A stretch of 64,000 nt of DNA from Pseudoalteromonas luteoviolacea NCIMB 1942 (lineage in GTDB: Bacteria; Pseudomonadota; Gammaproteobacteria; Enterobacterales; Alteromonadaceae), in the NCBI RefSeq assembly GCF_001625595.1, contig NZ_AUXT01000143.1, positions 1-64,000 on the forward strand, in the 5' to 3' direction. The translations under genes were made by a program, and so were the position numbers. The notes below the pieces were generated by a model. It did not search any database, had not been told where the DNA came from, and saw nothing but the letters and a program-made list of their open reading frames with translations. This document shows, piece by piece, positions 9,108-21,100 of the stretch (its first letter is position 1; every line of letters starts with the position of its first letter).

Positions 9108-10223
9108 ATGAAAACTTACATATTTCCAGGGCAGGGCTCTCAATATGTCGGCATGGGTAAAAAGCTCTTTGGCGAATTTTCACAACAAGTTGAACTAGCA
9201 GACGAAATACTCGGCTATTCAATTACTGAGCTTTGCTTGGTAGATCCAAACAAACAGCTCAACAACACGTGCTTCACACAGCCAGCGTTGTTCGTCGTGA
9301 GCGCCCTTGCCTATTTACAGCAGCAAAAACAAGATGTCATCTCCGCCGATTACTTTGCAGGCCACAGTTTAGGAGAATACACTGCTTTATTCGCCGCAGG
9401 CGCAATGAGCTTTGAAATGGGTCTAAAGCTTGTTAAAAAGCGTGGTGAGCTAATGAGTCAAGCGGCACCCGGCGCGATGGCGGCAGTGTTGAATGTTCAA
9501 GAAGTAGAACTACGTAATTGTCTACAGGAACACCAGCTAACTGGTATCGACATTGCTAATTTAAACGCTCCCGATCAAATCGTGATCTCAGGGCTTGTGG
9601 ATGACATAGATAAAAGCCAGCAAATTATTGAGAGACTGGGCGCGCGCTTTATTAAACTCAATACCAGCGGCGCATTTCATTCTCGTTACATGGCGCCTGC
9701 TCAGCGAGAGTTTGCCAAGTACATTGCGGGTTTTAACTTCTCCTCACCACATACACCTGTAATCGCCAATGTCACCGCACACCCTATCAAGGAAAATGAA
9801 ATTGCCAACTGTCTGATTGAACAGTTAACTCAACCTGTAAAATGGACACAGAGCATTGAGTTTTTACTCGCTCAAGGCGAGATGGTATTTACCGAGCTAG
9901 GACCCAAAAAAGTACTCACTAAGCTTGTCGATAACATCAAAAATAATCGCGATACAACTCTTCACATCGGCGCTCAAAGGCCAACCGACGCTGCACAGAC
10001 TTCTTTGACGCCACAACAACAAGTAGATCACTGGAATAGCACCTACCCAATAGGGAGCGAGATCAAAATCAATGGCACAGCGAAACAAGGTTTCACTCGT
10101 TCTCAAGCCATCATGTCGTTTGGCCACCGCCCTACAATTTATTTGCACGGTTATAGCGGATACTTCCACTTAACTGAATTAAGCCCTCTTCAACAAATCG
10201 TTAAAAAAGCGACTGAGGCTTAG
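9108..10223 (+). CDS. free-standing malonyl-CoA:ACP acyltransferase for trans-AT PKS
   Basis: The protein shows the FabD/AT fold with F-P-G-Q-G-S-Q at residues 5-11, the nucleophile elbow G-H-S-L-G-E and the downstream F-H-S-R-Y-M motif. F-H-S predicts malonyl rather than methylmalonyl specificity. None of the four KS modules of the megasynthase contains an AT, so this enzyme is expected to load malonate onto all their ACPs. After the AT core (about 290 residues) comes an extension of roughly 80 residues with a Y-P-I-G-S-E-I-K-I-N segment and an F-G-H-R-P-T-I-Y-L-H-G-Y segment, probably a small beta domain. It starts one base after the PfaD-type gene, with which it is often found fused in other trans-AT systems. 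Confidence 0.93.
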   Translation: MKTYIFPGQGSQYVGMGKKLFGEFSQQVELADEILGYSITELCLVDPNKQLNNTCFTQPALFVVSALAYLQQQKQDVISADYFAGHSLGEYTALFAAGAMSFEMGLKLVKKRGELMSQAAPGAMAAVLNVQEVELRNCLQEHQLTGIDIANLNAPDQIVISGLVDDIDKSQQIIERLGARFIKLNTSGAFHSRYMAPAQREFAKYIAGFNFSSPHTPVIANVTAHPIKENEIANCLIEQLTQPVKWTQSIEFLLAQGEMVFTELGPKKVLTKLVDNIKNNRDTTLHIGAQRPTDAAQTSLTPQQQVDHWNSTYPIGSEIKINGTAKQGFTRSQAIMSFGHRPTIYLHGYSGYFHLTELSPLQQIVKKATEA

Positions 10224-10230
10224 AACAATT

Positions 10231-10311
10231 ATGAATAAATACATCGGCTTGGGAAACATTCAGGCCATCAACAGAATAAATATCAACAATACTTTTGGAT
10301 CACAGCGATGA
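10231..10311 (+). CDS. 26-residue micro-ORF coupled to the carbamoyltransferase
   Basis: An ATG seven bases after the acyltransferase stop opens a 26-codon frame (M-N-K-Y-I-G-L-G-N-I-Q…) whose TGA overlaps the carbamoyltransferase ATG as ATGA (10308-10311). This geometry is typical of translational coupling, and the carbamoyltransferase has no strong ribosome site of its own. The first residues resemble the start of the carbamoyltransferase itself (M-K-Y-Y-I-G-L-A), which suggests a leftover of a duplicated 5' end. It could also be a chance frame. No function is proposed. Confidence 0.3.
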   Translation: MNKYIGLGNIQAINRININNTFGSQR

Positions 10312-12050
10312 AATATTACATTGGCTTAGCAACCTCATTTCACGACCCTGCTATTGCAATCGTTAACGAAAAAGGCGAACTAATTTTCGCTGAAGATGCA
10401 GAGCGCTTTTTGGGTTATAAACGCGGTTTATACTGCTTGCCAGACAACCCTTATTACATTGAAGAAGTACTGAAAACTCACTGTGCTGATTGCACCGAGT
10501 TAGTCATTGCCAAAACTTGGAGTAAAGGGCGTGAAAAAAGTACCAATATTCTCGAGAATGTAGTCCTAAGTATTTTAGAAACCTTCTCTTTTAATATCGA
10601 CGTCAACACGCGTGACATCAAAGATCAGTTCTATTTCGCAAGAGCCTCTCAGGCGGCGGCTGGCAGAACCTTGTCTAGGTTTTTTGAAGCAGGTTGTCGG
10701 AACTTTATCGTAGGTAACTATCGCACCAAAAAACCAACCGATGTACGCTATCACGACCACCATTTAACACATGCTGCTAATGCTTGTTTTAACAGTCCAT
10801 ATGACGATGCAGCATGTATCGTCGTTGACGGTATGGGTGAAAAAAGCAGTATTGCTTACTACACCTATAAAAATGGCCAAGTAAAGCCCGCGCCAATCAA
10901 AGTAAAGCGTTCTTTCAAGAGCTTAGGTTTGTTCTACACCATTATCTGTGAAAACCTCAGTTTTGACCCGCTCAAAGGTGAAGAGTGGAAGGTTATGGGC
11001 TTAGCACCTTATGGTAAGAAAGATCAAAAAGTCTATGATTTACTGCGCTCATCGCTTCAGGTGAAAAACGGTAACTTTTTCGTACCTAAAAACCTCAATA
11101 CCATCATGAAAGAGATCAAAAGTATGGCAAGAGAACCTGGTGAGTCGGTTGAGCGTTTTAAAGACTTCGCTTACACAGGTCAGTTGGTGTTTGGCGAGAT
11201 CTTTATGGACTTAATCAATGCTGCCTACGAATATGCTCCCTCTAAGAACCTAGCAATTTCCGGTGGCTGCGCATTGAACTCATCATTTATGGGGACCGCA
11301 CTTGAGCGCTCCAAATTTGAAAACATCTTTGTGCCTTCAGCCCCAGCAGATGACGGCAATGCCATTGGCGCTGCGCTTCTAAGCTATCAGCAAGATAACC
11401 CAAGTTGGCAACCCAGTAAAACGGTGCAATCTCCATATACCGGCTCGACGGTAAAAGAAAAGTCACTGCAAAAACTAGCACAATACGGCCATTTAAAAGC
11501 CACAGATTACGGCGATGAGGTTTACAAAAAAACCGCTGAGTTTTTAGCCGAAGGTAAAATCATTGGTTGGGCACAAGGCCGCGCAGAGTTCGGTCCTCGC
11601 TCTTTAGGAAATCGCTCAATCCTTGCAAACCCTTGTTTGCCTGATATGAAAGACACCATCAATGCGCGCGTTAAATTCCGCGAAGAATTCAGACCTTTTG
11701 CGCCATCTATTTTGCACGAATATGGCGACGAATACTTTGAAAACTATCAAGAGTCTCCTTACATGGAGCGCACCTTAGTTTTTAAAGAAGCCGTTCGCGA
11801 CAAGGTACCTGCGGTTGTGCACGTCGATAACACAGGTCGGTTGCAGTCGGTGAAAAAGGAGTGGAACGAACCTTACTACAACCTGATAAGCAACTTTAAA
11901 GACATCACAGGTGTTCCTGTACTGCTTAACACCAGCTTCAACATCATGGGTAAACCCATAGTGCACTCTGTTGAAGATATGCTTGCGGTGTTCTTGATGT
12001 CAGGCATCGATGTGTTGGTGATCAACAATACCATCTACGAGAAAAACTAG
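10308..12050 (+). CDS. O-carbamoyltransferase (NodU/TobZ/CmcH family)
   Basis: This 580-residue protein has the two-domain layout of natural-product carbamoyltransferases. The N-terminal Kae1-like ATPase domain carries the H-D-H-H-L-T-H metal-binding block (residues about 149-155) and V-V-D-G-M-G-E, and later S-G-G-C-A-L-N. The C-terminal YrdC-like domain has F-G-P-R-S-L-G-N-R-S and L-N-T-S-F-N-I-M-G-K-P. The family makes carbamoyl-AMP from carbamoyl phosphate and ATP and transfers the carbamoyl group to a hydroxyl of a natural product. Its place between the trans-AT and the megasynthase makes it a tailoring enzyme of this pathway; a beta-hydroxyl, the Thr side chain, or a reduced terminal alcohol are all possible acceptors. 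It is of normal length with no missing motif seen. Confidence 0.92.
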   Translation: MKYYIGLATSFHDPAIAIVNEKGELIFAEDAERFLGYKRGLYCLPDNPYYIEEVLKTHCADCTELVIAKTWSKGREKSTNILENVVLSILETFSFNIDVNTRDIKDQFYFARASQAAAGRTLSRFFEAGCRNFIVGNYRTKKPTDVRYHDHHLTHAANACFNSPYDDAACIVVDGMGEKSSIAYYTYKNGQVKPAPIKVKRSFKSLGLFYTIICENLSFDPLKGEEWKVMGLAPYGKKDQKVYDLLRSSLQVKNGNFFVPKNLNTIMKEIKSMAREPGESVERFKDFAYTGQLVFGEIFMDLINAAYEYAPSKNLAISGGCALNSSFMGTALERSKFENIFVPSAPADDGNAIGAALLSYQQDNPSWQPSKTVQSPYTGSTVKEKSLQKLAQYGHLKATDYGDEVYKKTAEFLAEGKIIGWAQGRAEFGPRSLGNRSILANPCLPDMKDTINARVKFREEFRPFAPSILHEYGDEYFENYQESPYMERTLVFKEAVRDKVPAVVHVDNTGRLQSVKKEWNEPYYNLISNFKDITGVPVLLNTSFNIMGKPIVHSVEDMLAVFLMSGIDVLVINNTIYEKN

Positions 12051-12059
12051 CAGCAAGCG

Positions 12060-12117
12060 CCCTAAGTCAAGGTGATTTAGGGTAACCGCCAAGGTGGGCG
12101 GTCACTTTATTTGTTTT
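12060..12117 (+). terminator. two tandem hairpins between carbamoyltransferase and megasynthase
   Basis: The first hairpin is CCCTAAGTC (12060-12068) with GATTTAGGG (12074-12082), nine pairs including one G-T wobble. The second is ACCGCC (12085-12090) with GGCGGT (12097-12102), followed by a T-rich run to 12117. Both loops begin AAGGT. The second has the form of a factor-independent terminator but sits inside the transcription unit, 53 bases before the megasynthase ATG. It may therefore attenuate transcription into the 20-kb gene, or separate two transcription units. Confidence 0.5.
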
Positions 12118-12154
12118 GCCCATTATTAGTTATATCCGTTTTACTGAGACAACC

Positions 12155-15100
12155 ATGAAAAACAAACAAGATACTACGGCCAACGAACCTACAAATACGC
12201 AACAAGAGATTGCCATTGTCGGTATATCTCTGCGCTTCCCCGGCGCAAGCAGCAAAGAACAGTTTTGGCACAACTTAGCAAACAAAGTAAGTAGTATCTC
12301 AGAGATCCCCGCAACACGTTGGCAATGGCAGGATGACTTTGACCCAGCTCCAAAAAAAGACGAACAAAAAATTGTGAGTAAATGGGGTGGATTCATCGAT
12401 AACATTGACTGCTTCGACGCAGGTTTTTTTGCCATTTCGCCAAAAGAAGCACAAAGCATGGACCCTCAACAACGTCTGAGCATGGAACTGGCGTGGCAAT
12501 GTTTTGAAGATGCGGGTTTGTCTTCAAGCACCTTCAAAAACACTAAAACGGGTGTATACTTGGGCTGTAGCAATACGGATTATCAAGAGCTTGCCACGGG
12601 CAACATCGACCCGCACTTTTTAACGGGTATGTCTACGGGGGTGTTTGCCAATCGTATTTCCCACTACTTTAATTTTCAAGGGCCTAGCGAAACCGTCGAT
12701 ACCGCATGCTCTTCATCTTTGGTTGCCCTACACAAAGCAGTTAATGATTTTAAAGCAGGTGAAATCAATGCCGCGCTTGTCGGTGGCGTTAACTTACTTA
12801 TCACTAAAAGTCGTTACGTATCATTTAGCAAACTTGGTGTACTGTCTCCACGCGGGCGCTGTAAAACACTGGACGCAGATGCCGATGGATATGTACGTGG
12901 TGAAGGTGTTGGTATGGTATTACTACTGCCGCTTGAGCGTGCATTGGCAGAAAACCTGACCATTTACGGGGTAATAAAAGGGAGCAGTGTTGGCCACTCG
13001 GGCCACACTAATACATTAACTTCCCCTAGCCCATTTTCGCAATCTCGGGTTGTTCAAGCTGCCATCGACAATGCAAATATACATTCAGATGATTTATCTT
13101 ATGTTGAATTACACGGCACAGGCACCGTACTTGGCGACCCAATTGAAATTCAAGGTCTTAAACGTGCTTTTCGTGCGACTAAATCTAAAAATGCAGACCC
13201 TGAAAAACTTTGCTATCTGAGCACCGTAAAGACGAATATAGGGCACTTAGAATCCGCAGCAGGGATTGCAGGGATTATCAAAGTGCTTTTGAGTTTTAAG
13301 CACGAACAGGTGCCACCACTACAAAACTTCGAGACACTAAACCCAAAGATCTCGTTAGAAAAGTCACCTTTTGAACTAGCAACAGACTGTAAGCCATATA
13401 ATCTAACAGATGATAAAGCACTGCTAGCCGGTATCTCATCTTTTGGTTTTGCAGGCGTTAACGCCCATGTTATTTTGCAATCACCTCCTACAAAAGCCAC
13501 TAACTCAATCAAACTCAATACACCAGCTGTTATTGTCCTGTCTGCTAAAAAACCACAAAGCCTTATTGAGCGCGCGAAACAGCTAGTCGATTTTATTGCG
13601 CAGCAAAATTTCAAAGATGATGTATTGGCTGACTTAGCATTTACCTTACAAATTGGTCGTGAAAACATGGCTCATCGCATGGCCTTTAGTGCAAGCTCCA
13701 TTGCTGAAGTAACCAAACAACTTACCCTCTTTATCGTAGGCGAAAGTGGTACTTGGCAACAAGCCGAATCAATCAAAGATAAGATCAGCACGTGTATTGA
13801 AGCGAGCAATGCAAACATTTCCGATGCTCTGAGCCAATGGCTATTGGGCGCCGACGTTAATTGGACAGCGCTTTATTCAGACTCTCAACCAAATCGACTT
13901 GCTCTACCTGGCTACCCGTTTAACCCAAAATCTTATTGGATAACGTCAAAAAAAGACGAGCCAAAAACGGAGGCATTACATCCACTACTCCACAAAGCAT
14001 TACCCGCTTTTGATGAGCTATTGTTTAGCTCCACCTTTAACGGTGACGAATTCTTTTTGGCCGATCACCAAGTAAATGGTGAACGAATATTGCCTGGGGT
14101 TTGCATACTAGAAATGGTGCGTGCTGCGATCTCTTTGTCTCACGATTTAGATGAGTCGCACAGTACCCTAATTGAGAAAGTCAACTGGCTGCGCCCAATT
14201 TGCATCGAATTAGCTGCATCAGATGAGCAAAAAACCGTTTTTCTATCGCTTTGGGAAACCGACAATAAAATGCTTTTTGAAGTGTGGCAAAAACACGATA
14301 GTACGCAGCAAGTGTGTGTATCCGGTGAGGTGCAAGTATCGCCACACAACACGCCTGTAGCCAAATTTGCGCTAGAGGCAGAGTCTGAGCAGCTGCTCGC
14401 GCCTAATGACGCTTACGCCGCGTTTAAAAACATGGGCATCGAATATGGCAAAAGCTTCCAAGGGCTACAGCATTTAAGCAAGCAAGGTACAACCGCAACC
14501 GCCAAAGTCGCTGTACCAACATCCTTTTGCCAAGGTTATGGGTTGTCGCCAGCCCTGGTCGATGCGGCACTTCAATCCCTGATTATATTTGCCGATCAAA
14601 CACAGGCTGCTCTGCCGTTTGCGACAGAACAAGTCACTTATTACAACACCGAACAATTAGGCCAAGTACAGCACCGAGAAGTTTGGGTAAAAGCCTCTCA
14701 AATAAGTAAAAATACCGATAACACAAAAAAGTTCGACCTAGATATATGCAACCTAGATGGCAATTTACTCATGGGGATAAAAGGGTTTTCAACTCGCAAT
14801 GTGCCAATGGACATACTTAAACCAAGCCAACAATACACGCAAACTTTGCTGACTCTGACACCTTGTTGGCAAGCCATTGCACCTGATGCTTCCCAGTCTT
14901 TTGACCCACACTCTCGCTACTTTGGTCCACCAACCTTAAAACCCAAGTGGTTAGAACAGAGCACAGATACCAATCAACTGCTTTGGCTGGCAAAAGATGA
15001 ATATGCTCAGCCGCTGACCTTATTAAAACAGCTTAAGCGCTTACTTGCAGACGGGTTCGATTGCAAACCACTCTCAATCACCTTAGTCACGGAAAAAACC

Positions 15101-18100
15101 CAAGCCGTATTTGGCCAACATGAGCAACATGCTTGCGAAGGCACTGGTCTGATTGGCTTGTTGCAAAGCGTCGCGCAAGAATACCCTAACTGGACTGTGC
15201 GTATCATTGATGCGGAGCAGTTAACCGCTATTTCTGCATCATTCACCGAGCTGCCAGTAGGGCTATATGCACATCGCGGTGCGCAGTACTTTACTTTTGA
15301 GCTGGCTAAACACACTTACCTAGATACAGCGCCCAAGAACAGCATGGATTTGCAAACTCAAGGGACCTATTTAGTCCTTGGCGGCGCGGGCGGCCTTGGC
15401 CAAGTGTGGAGCGAGTGGATGGTAACAAACCACGATGCGCAGATTATCTGGCTTGGTCGCCGGGCAATAAACGAAAACATTCAAAGCGATATCGCCCGCG
15501 TAGCAAAGCTTGGCAAAGCACCTGTTTACGTCCAATGTGATGCCAGCGACAAAGTCGCCATGGAAAAAGCCTTTGTAGACATCACCAACCAGTTCGGTGC
15601 TTTAAATGGTGTAGTGCACTCTATTTTACACCTAGAAGATCAAACGGTAGCAAACATGGATGAGTCGCAGTTCTCTCGTAGCTACCACGCCAAACAACGA
15701 ACGGGTGAAGTGGCCCTTGAAGTATTCAGCCAAGCAGGCTTAGACTTTTTCTTATTCTTTTCATCTATGCAGTCATTTTCTCCTGCGGCTGGGCAAAGTA
15801 ATTATGCCGCTGGGTGTCTTTATTTGGATGCCCTAGCCCGCACTTACCAACAACAGTGTCCAATTAAAATCATTAACTGGGGTTACTGGGGATCAGTCGG
15901 CGTTGTACAAGATGAGTTCTACCAAAAGAAAATGCGTACCATGGGCATAGGATCCATCGAGGCAGAGCAAGGCATGCAAGCACTTGCAACCTTCATGGAC
16001 TCAAACCTAACGCAAGCAGGCGTCCTCAAAGTAACACAAGCCGCACTAGCCGATACCTTCAAGCTACAAAGCTTTAGTGCACAAGGCGCGCTGCATTCAC
16101 TTGCTCCAAAAAGAGCTAAACAGCAACCACCCAAGCAAGATAGCAAAACGCACGTTGACTTAAAGCAGCTTTGCTATGCATTCAAACAAGCAGGTTGGCA
16201 ACACCCTGAAAAACGTGAGCAAGCCCTTGCAACTTTGCCTGAATATTTCAGCAAGTGGTGGGCTGAGACTGCGCGTTACTTAGAGGCTGAGCAGCTAATG
16301 CAAAATGGTATAATCCAAGATGCAGAAGCCACGCCTATTTCGGACCCCACTGCAAACTTACTGGACAACTGCTTAGCTAACTTACCCGCCATTTTAAATG
16401 GTGCTATGAAAGCCACAGATGCGCTATTCCCAAATGCTTCTATGGTCTTAGTCGAAGCGGTTTATCAAAACAACCCCGTTGCTGACTACGCCAATAAGAT
16501 ACTTATCGAGCAGCTGCAAGCGTACCTGACCAAAACCAAAGCAAACTCAGTGCGTGTGCTTGAGATTGGCGCGGGCACAGGAGGTACTACTCGCTCTGTT
16601 TTACCAGCCCTTGCACCGTGGCAAGTAGAAGAATACGCCTATACCGATTTATCAAAAGCGTTTTTTAATCATGCCAAAGCACAGTACCAAACTGATTACC
16701 CGTTTGTTGACACCAAATACCTAGACATCAGCAAACCACTTGCTGACCAAAATATTGATATCGGCAGCTATGATGTGGTGATTGCCACCAATGTGCTGCA
16801 CGCCACTGCTGATATTAAAAACACCCTGCAAAATGCCAAAGCCTGTTTAAAACAAGGCGGTATATTATTAATCAACGAAGTTGTAAAAAAGTCACTCTTT
16901 ACACACCTTACATTTGGCTTGTTAGAGGGATGGTGGCTAAGCAAAGATCAATTTATGCGTTTAGCTGGCTCGCCCATGCTATCTATTGATAACTGGAAAC
17001 AGGCACTCACCGAGTCTGGGTTTAACTCCCCTTTTGCGGCCACCGCGCATAATTGTCCACAACAGGTTTTTTGCGCTCAAAGCAACGGCCTTATTTTCCA
17101 ACATAAAGTTAAAAAAAGCGTTCAAAAACAAATTATAAACTCACATAACAAAGATACAAAACCACCCAGTATGAACAGCAAAACAACCACGCAAGACCAG
17201 CTACCGCTGACACACAACACAGATGAATCCGTGCTCACTGAGTTTGTGCAAAACGTGCTGTTTGACATAGCAAGCATAGCGTTAGACATGGCTCCTAATG
17301 AGTTAGATGCTGAAGAGTCATTTGCTGACTATGGAGTCGACTCCATTTTAGCCATTCAAATGCTCGATGAGATCAATGCCAAGTTCGACTTAAACCTACC
17401 GGCTACTTTGCTATTTGACTACCCCTCAATTGAAACGCTTAGCAAACATATTATTGCAGAGCATAGTGATAAAGCCATGGCGCTACTCCCAGCTCAAAGC
17501 CAGAATAATAGCTGCACAGCAACGCAAACAATTGAATATGCCATCAGTACAGATAATACACGTAGTTTGCGCAAGCATCGCTCACACAATAAGGCTTCAC
17601 AGTCGGAAACTCAGGAACAGGAAAATACCAAAAGTATCCCTGCCAATAGCGGTAAAATCGCCATTATTGGCATGAGTGGTCAGTTTGGTGATGCTAATAA
17701 CCTAGATGACTTTTGGGCGATGCTGGTTGAAAAAAGAACCTCAGTCAAAGCACAAACTCGATGGGATCAGACAGGGCTCAGTGTCAATCAAAAAAGCTGG
17801 AGCAAATACGCAAGCTTGCTCAAAGACATCAGCACTTTTGATGCGCCATTTTTCTCAATTACGCCGCAAGAAGCCATGTATATGGATCCGCAGCAAAGAC
17901 TGTTTTTACAAGAGGCATACAAGGCATTAGAAGATGCCAATATGATCACCAAGGTGGCTGGTCAAAATGTCGGGGTATACTTAGGTTGCGCACAGAGTGA
18001 TTATGCCGGTTTGGCCGAGGACGATGCTCCTGCACAAGTATTTTGGGGTAACGCGGGCTCAGTGATCCCAGCACGGGTTTCTTACTTTTTGAACTTAAAA

Positions 18101-21100
18101 GGCCCTGCCCTTGCCATAGACACTGCATGCTCTTCGTCTTTGGTCGCACTGCACAGCGCTTGCCAAGCACTTAATAATAATGAAATAAGCAGTGCCTTAG
18201 TTGGCGGTGTAGCAACGTTATGCACACCAAAGTTTTCGATTCATGCGGGTAAAGCAGGTATGCTGAGCCCAAATGGTACCTGCTATACCTTTGATGACCG
18301 CGCCAATGGGTTTGTTCCAGGTGAAGGTGCTGGTGTATTAGTGCTGAAAAAGTTAGAAGATGCCGAGCGTGATGGCGACCATATTTACGGTGTGATTATA
18401 GGATCTGCTACCAACCAAGATGGGACCACCAGCGGAATTACCGCGCCTAGCTCTCTGTCTCAAGAACAATTGCATCGTGACATATACGCGCGATTTGATA
18501 TCCGACCTGACTCAATTCAAATGATCGAAGCGCATGGTACAGGCACTAAGTTGGGTGACCCGATTGAGTTTCAGGCGCTAACTCGCGCATTTAGGGAGCA
18601 CACCAGCAACAACGAATTTTGTGCGCTGGGCTCAGTAAAAACCAACATTGGCCACTGCCTGACCGCTGCGGGTGTTGCAGGGGTGATTAAAGCGCTACTT
18701 GCAATGAAACATCGCACGATCCCAGCATCGCTGCATTTTGAAAATGGAAATAGTCATATAAATTGGCAAAACACGCCGTTTTTCGTCAATCAAGACACCA
18801 TTGCATGGCAAACCAATAACGCGCAGAAACGCCGCGCAGCAGTCAGCTCCTTTGGCTTTAGTGGTACTAATGCCCATGTTGTACTCGAAGAGTATCAGTC
18901 AGAACCCGTACTTCCATCAGACGGCTCAGAGCGCTCAGTTATCATCACGCTCAGTGCCAAAAGTAAAGACGCACTAAAAGACAAAGCGCTAGAGCTGAAG
19001 ACATGGTTAGCACGCGAAAATGTGCAGAACAACATGCTTGCAAGCTTAGCCTTTACGCTGCAAAGCGCCCGTGAAGAAATGGACCACAGGATTGCGTTTA
19101 CGGCAAACACCATCGTAGATGTGGGTACTGAGCTGTCGCGCTTTTTAAACAAAACGCGCGGTCAATACAAACATGGGGAGGTCAAGCAAGGTAAAGAGAT
19201 TTTAAGTGCATTAGATAGCACTGACTTTGCGCGCTGGATAGACCAAGGTGAATTTAACAAGTTACTCTCGCTATGGGTAGTCGGTGCTGCCATTGATTGG
19301 CCTTTGCTGTACTCAGAGCAAACTCCTTCGCTACTGCGTATACCAACTTACCCGTTTGCCAAAACATCATTTTGGCTACCTGAAAAGCACGCAAGCAAGC
19401 CAATAAGCATTGAGCCTCAAAATGTTGAGCCTAGTAAAACAGATGAACCCTCAAGTGTTGAGTTAGACTTCAACGTAAAAAGCACACAGCTCTTTGAGCC
19501 CACTGAGCAAATATCTAATACACATCGCACGGCACCTGCGCTTTTGCATTACACAGCCAGATGGCAGGACACACCTATAACATCGACTGAGCCTGCAACT
19601 TATCATCGCCAAGTAGTGTTACTTGGCCGTGACTTGCCAAAGCTCTACTCCGTATCAAATACACGTTTAGATTGCGAGAAATCCAAGGCTCAGGAACAAC
19701 TTGAAACGTACACAGTGGGCCTTATCGACTACTTCAGGCAACTTGAATCACAACAAGGAGCCATTGCCAATCAAGTCGGTAGTAAACTTTTGGTACAAGT
19801 TATTGTAAAAGACAAAGCGAACCTATTGTCAGCACTCAGTGGTGTACTTAAAACCGCAGCGATAGAATACAGCAGTATAGAAACTCAACTTATTTCTGTA
19901 GATGAAGCTCACAACCTAGAGCACCTTGTAGAAGCCGAAGCCAAAAAGCAAGATACTTGCGTACGTTATCAACAAGGTCAACGACAAGTAATCAACTTTG
20001 ACTTACAGGCCTATCAGCAAGTCGACAAATCAACATTGCCCTGGAAAGAAGATGGCGTCTATGTGATCACAGGTGGCCTTGGCCAACTCGGCCAAACTTT
20101 TGCGAAAGAAATCATAGAGCACACAACAGGCGCACAGATTGTATTTGTCGGCCGCCGAGCACACAGTACAACTATCCAATTACAACTCAATACGCTAAGT
20201 GATGAGCACTCTAGATTGAGTTATGTGCCTTTGGATATTGCAAACCACAATGAAGTTAAGGGGCTATTTAACAAACTCAAAGCTAAATATGGCACCGTGA
20301 CTGGCATCATTCACAGTGCAGGCGTGATTAAAGATCAGCTCATTAGCAATAAAACGCCGCAAGAAGTGGCACAAGTGTTTGCGCCAAAAGTGGCTGGCCT
20401 CTTTACACTCGATGAAGCAACTAAAACATTAGATTTAGACTTTTTTGCCTGCTTTTCCTCGATTGCTGGCGTCTTTGGTAATATTGGGCAGGCGGATTAT
20501 GCTTGCGCCAATGCGTTTATGGACCGGTTTATGGCAATTCGCCAAACGCAAGTAGAGCAAGGTGAGCGCAGTGGTTTAAGCCTATCTATCAACTGGCCGC
20601 TGTGGTCAGAGGGCGGTATGCAGGTTGACTCATTAACCACCTCAATTTTACAATCTCAAGGCATTGAAGTGATGCCAAATGAAGTGGGCGTCGACGCGTT
20701 TTATCGGATATTTACTTTACGAAAAATCCCAACTCAGCACTGTTTTTTATTTGGTGATACGACTAAATTAACGCAACTTTGGCACAAGCCAAAAACGGTA
20801 TCCAAAAGCGTCAATGCTACAACTGTGTTCGCTGGAAAAAATCATGCTCAGATCCGCAACTACGTTAAGTCTCTAATTACAGACATTACTAAAATCGACA
20901 GTAACGACTTAGACGATGAGGTCGATTTTAAAGACATGGGCTTTGACTCCATCATGCTGATGTCTGTGGTGCAAAGATTAGAATCTGATCACTATTTGGC
21001 TATCGAAACCTTGCCACCGGCCTTACTGTTCGAGATAAGCACCATCAACGAGTTGTGCGGCTATTTGGCAGAGCACCAATTGCCAACGCACCTAAACGAG

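Noticed and set aside
12116..12154. TTG start 13 codons upstream of the megasynthase ATG
   Set aside because: It lies at the end of the terminator-like T run with no ribosome site; the ATG at 12155 leads directly into KS1.
17648..21070. A dehydratase in module 2
   Set aside because: The roughly 210 residues between the post-KS linker and KR2 lack the HxxxGxxxxP and D-x-x-x-Q motifs; they fit the KR structural subdomain.
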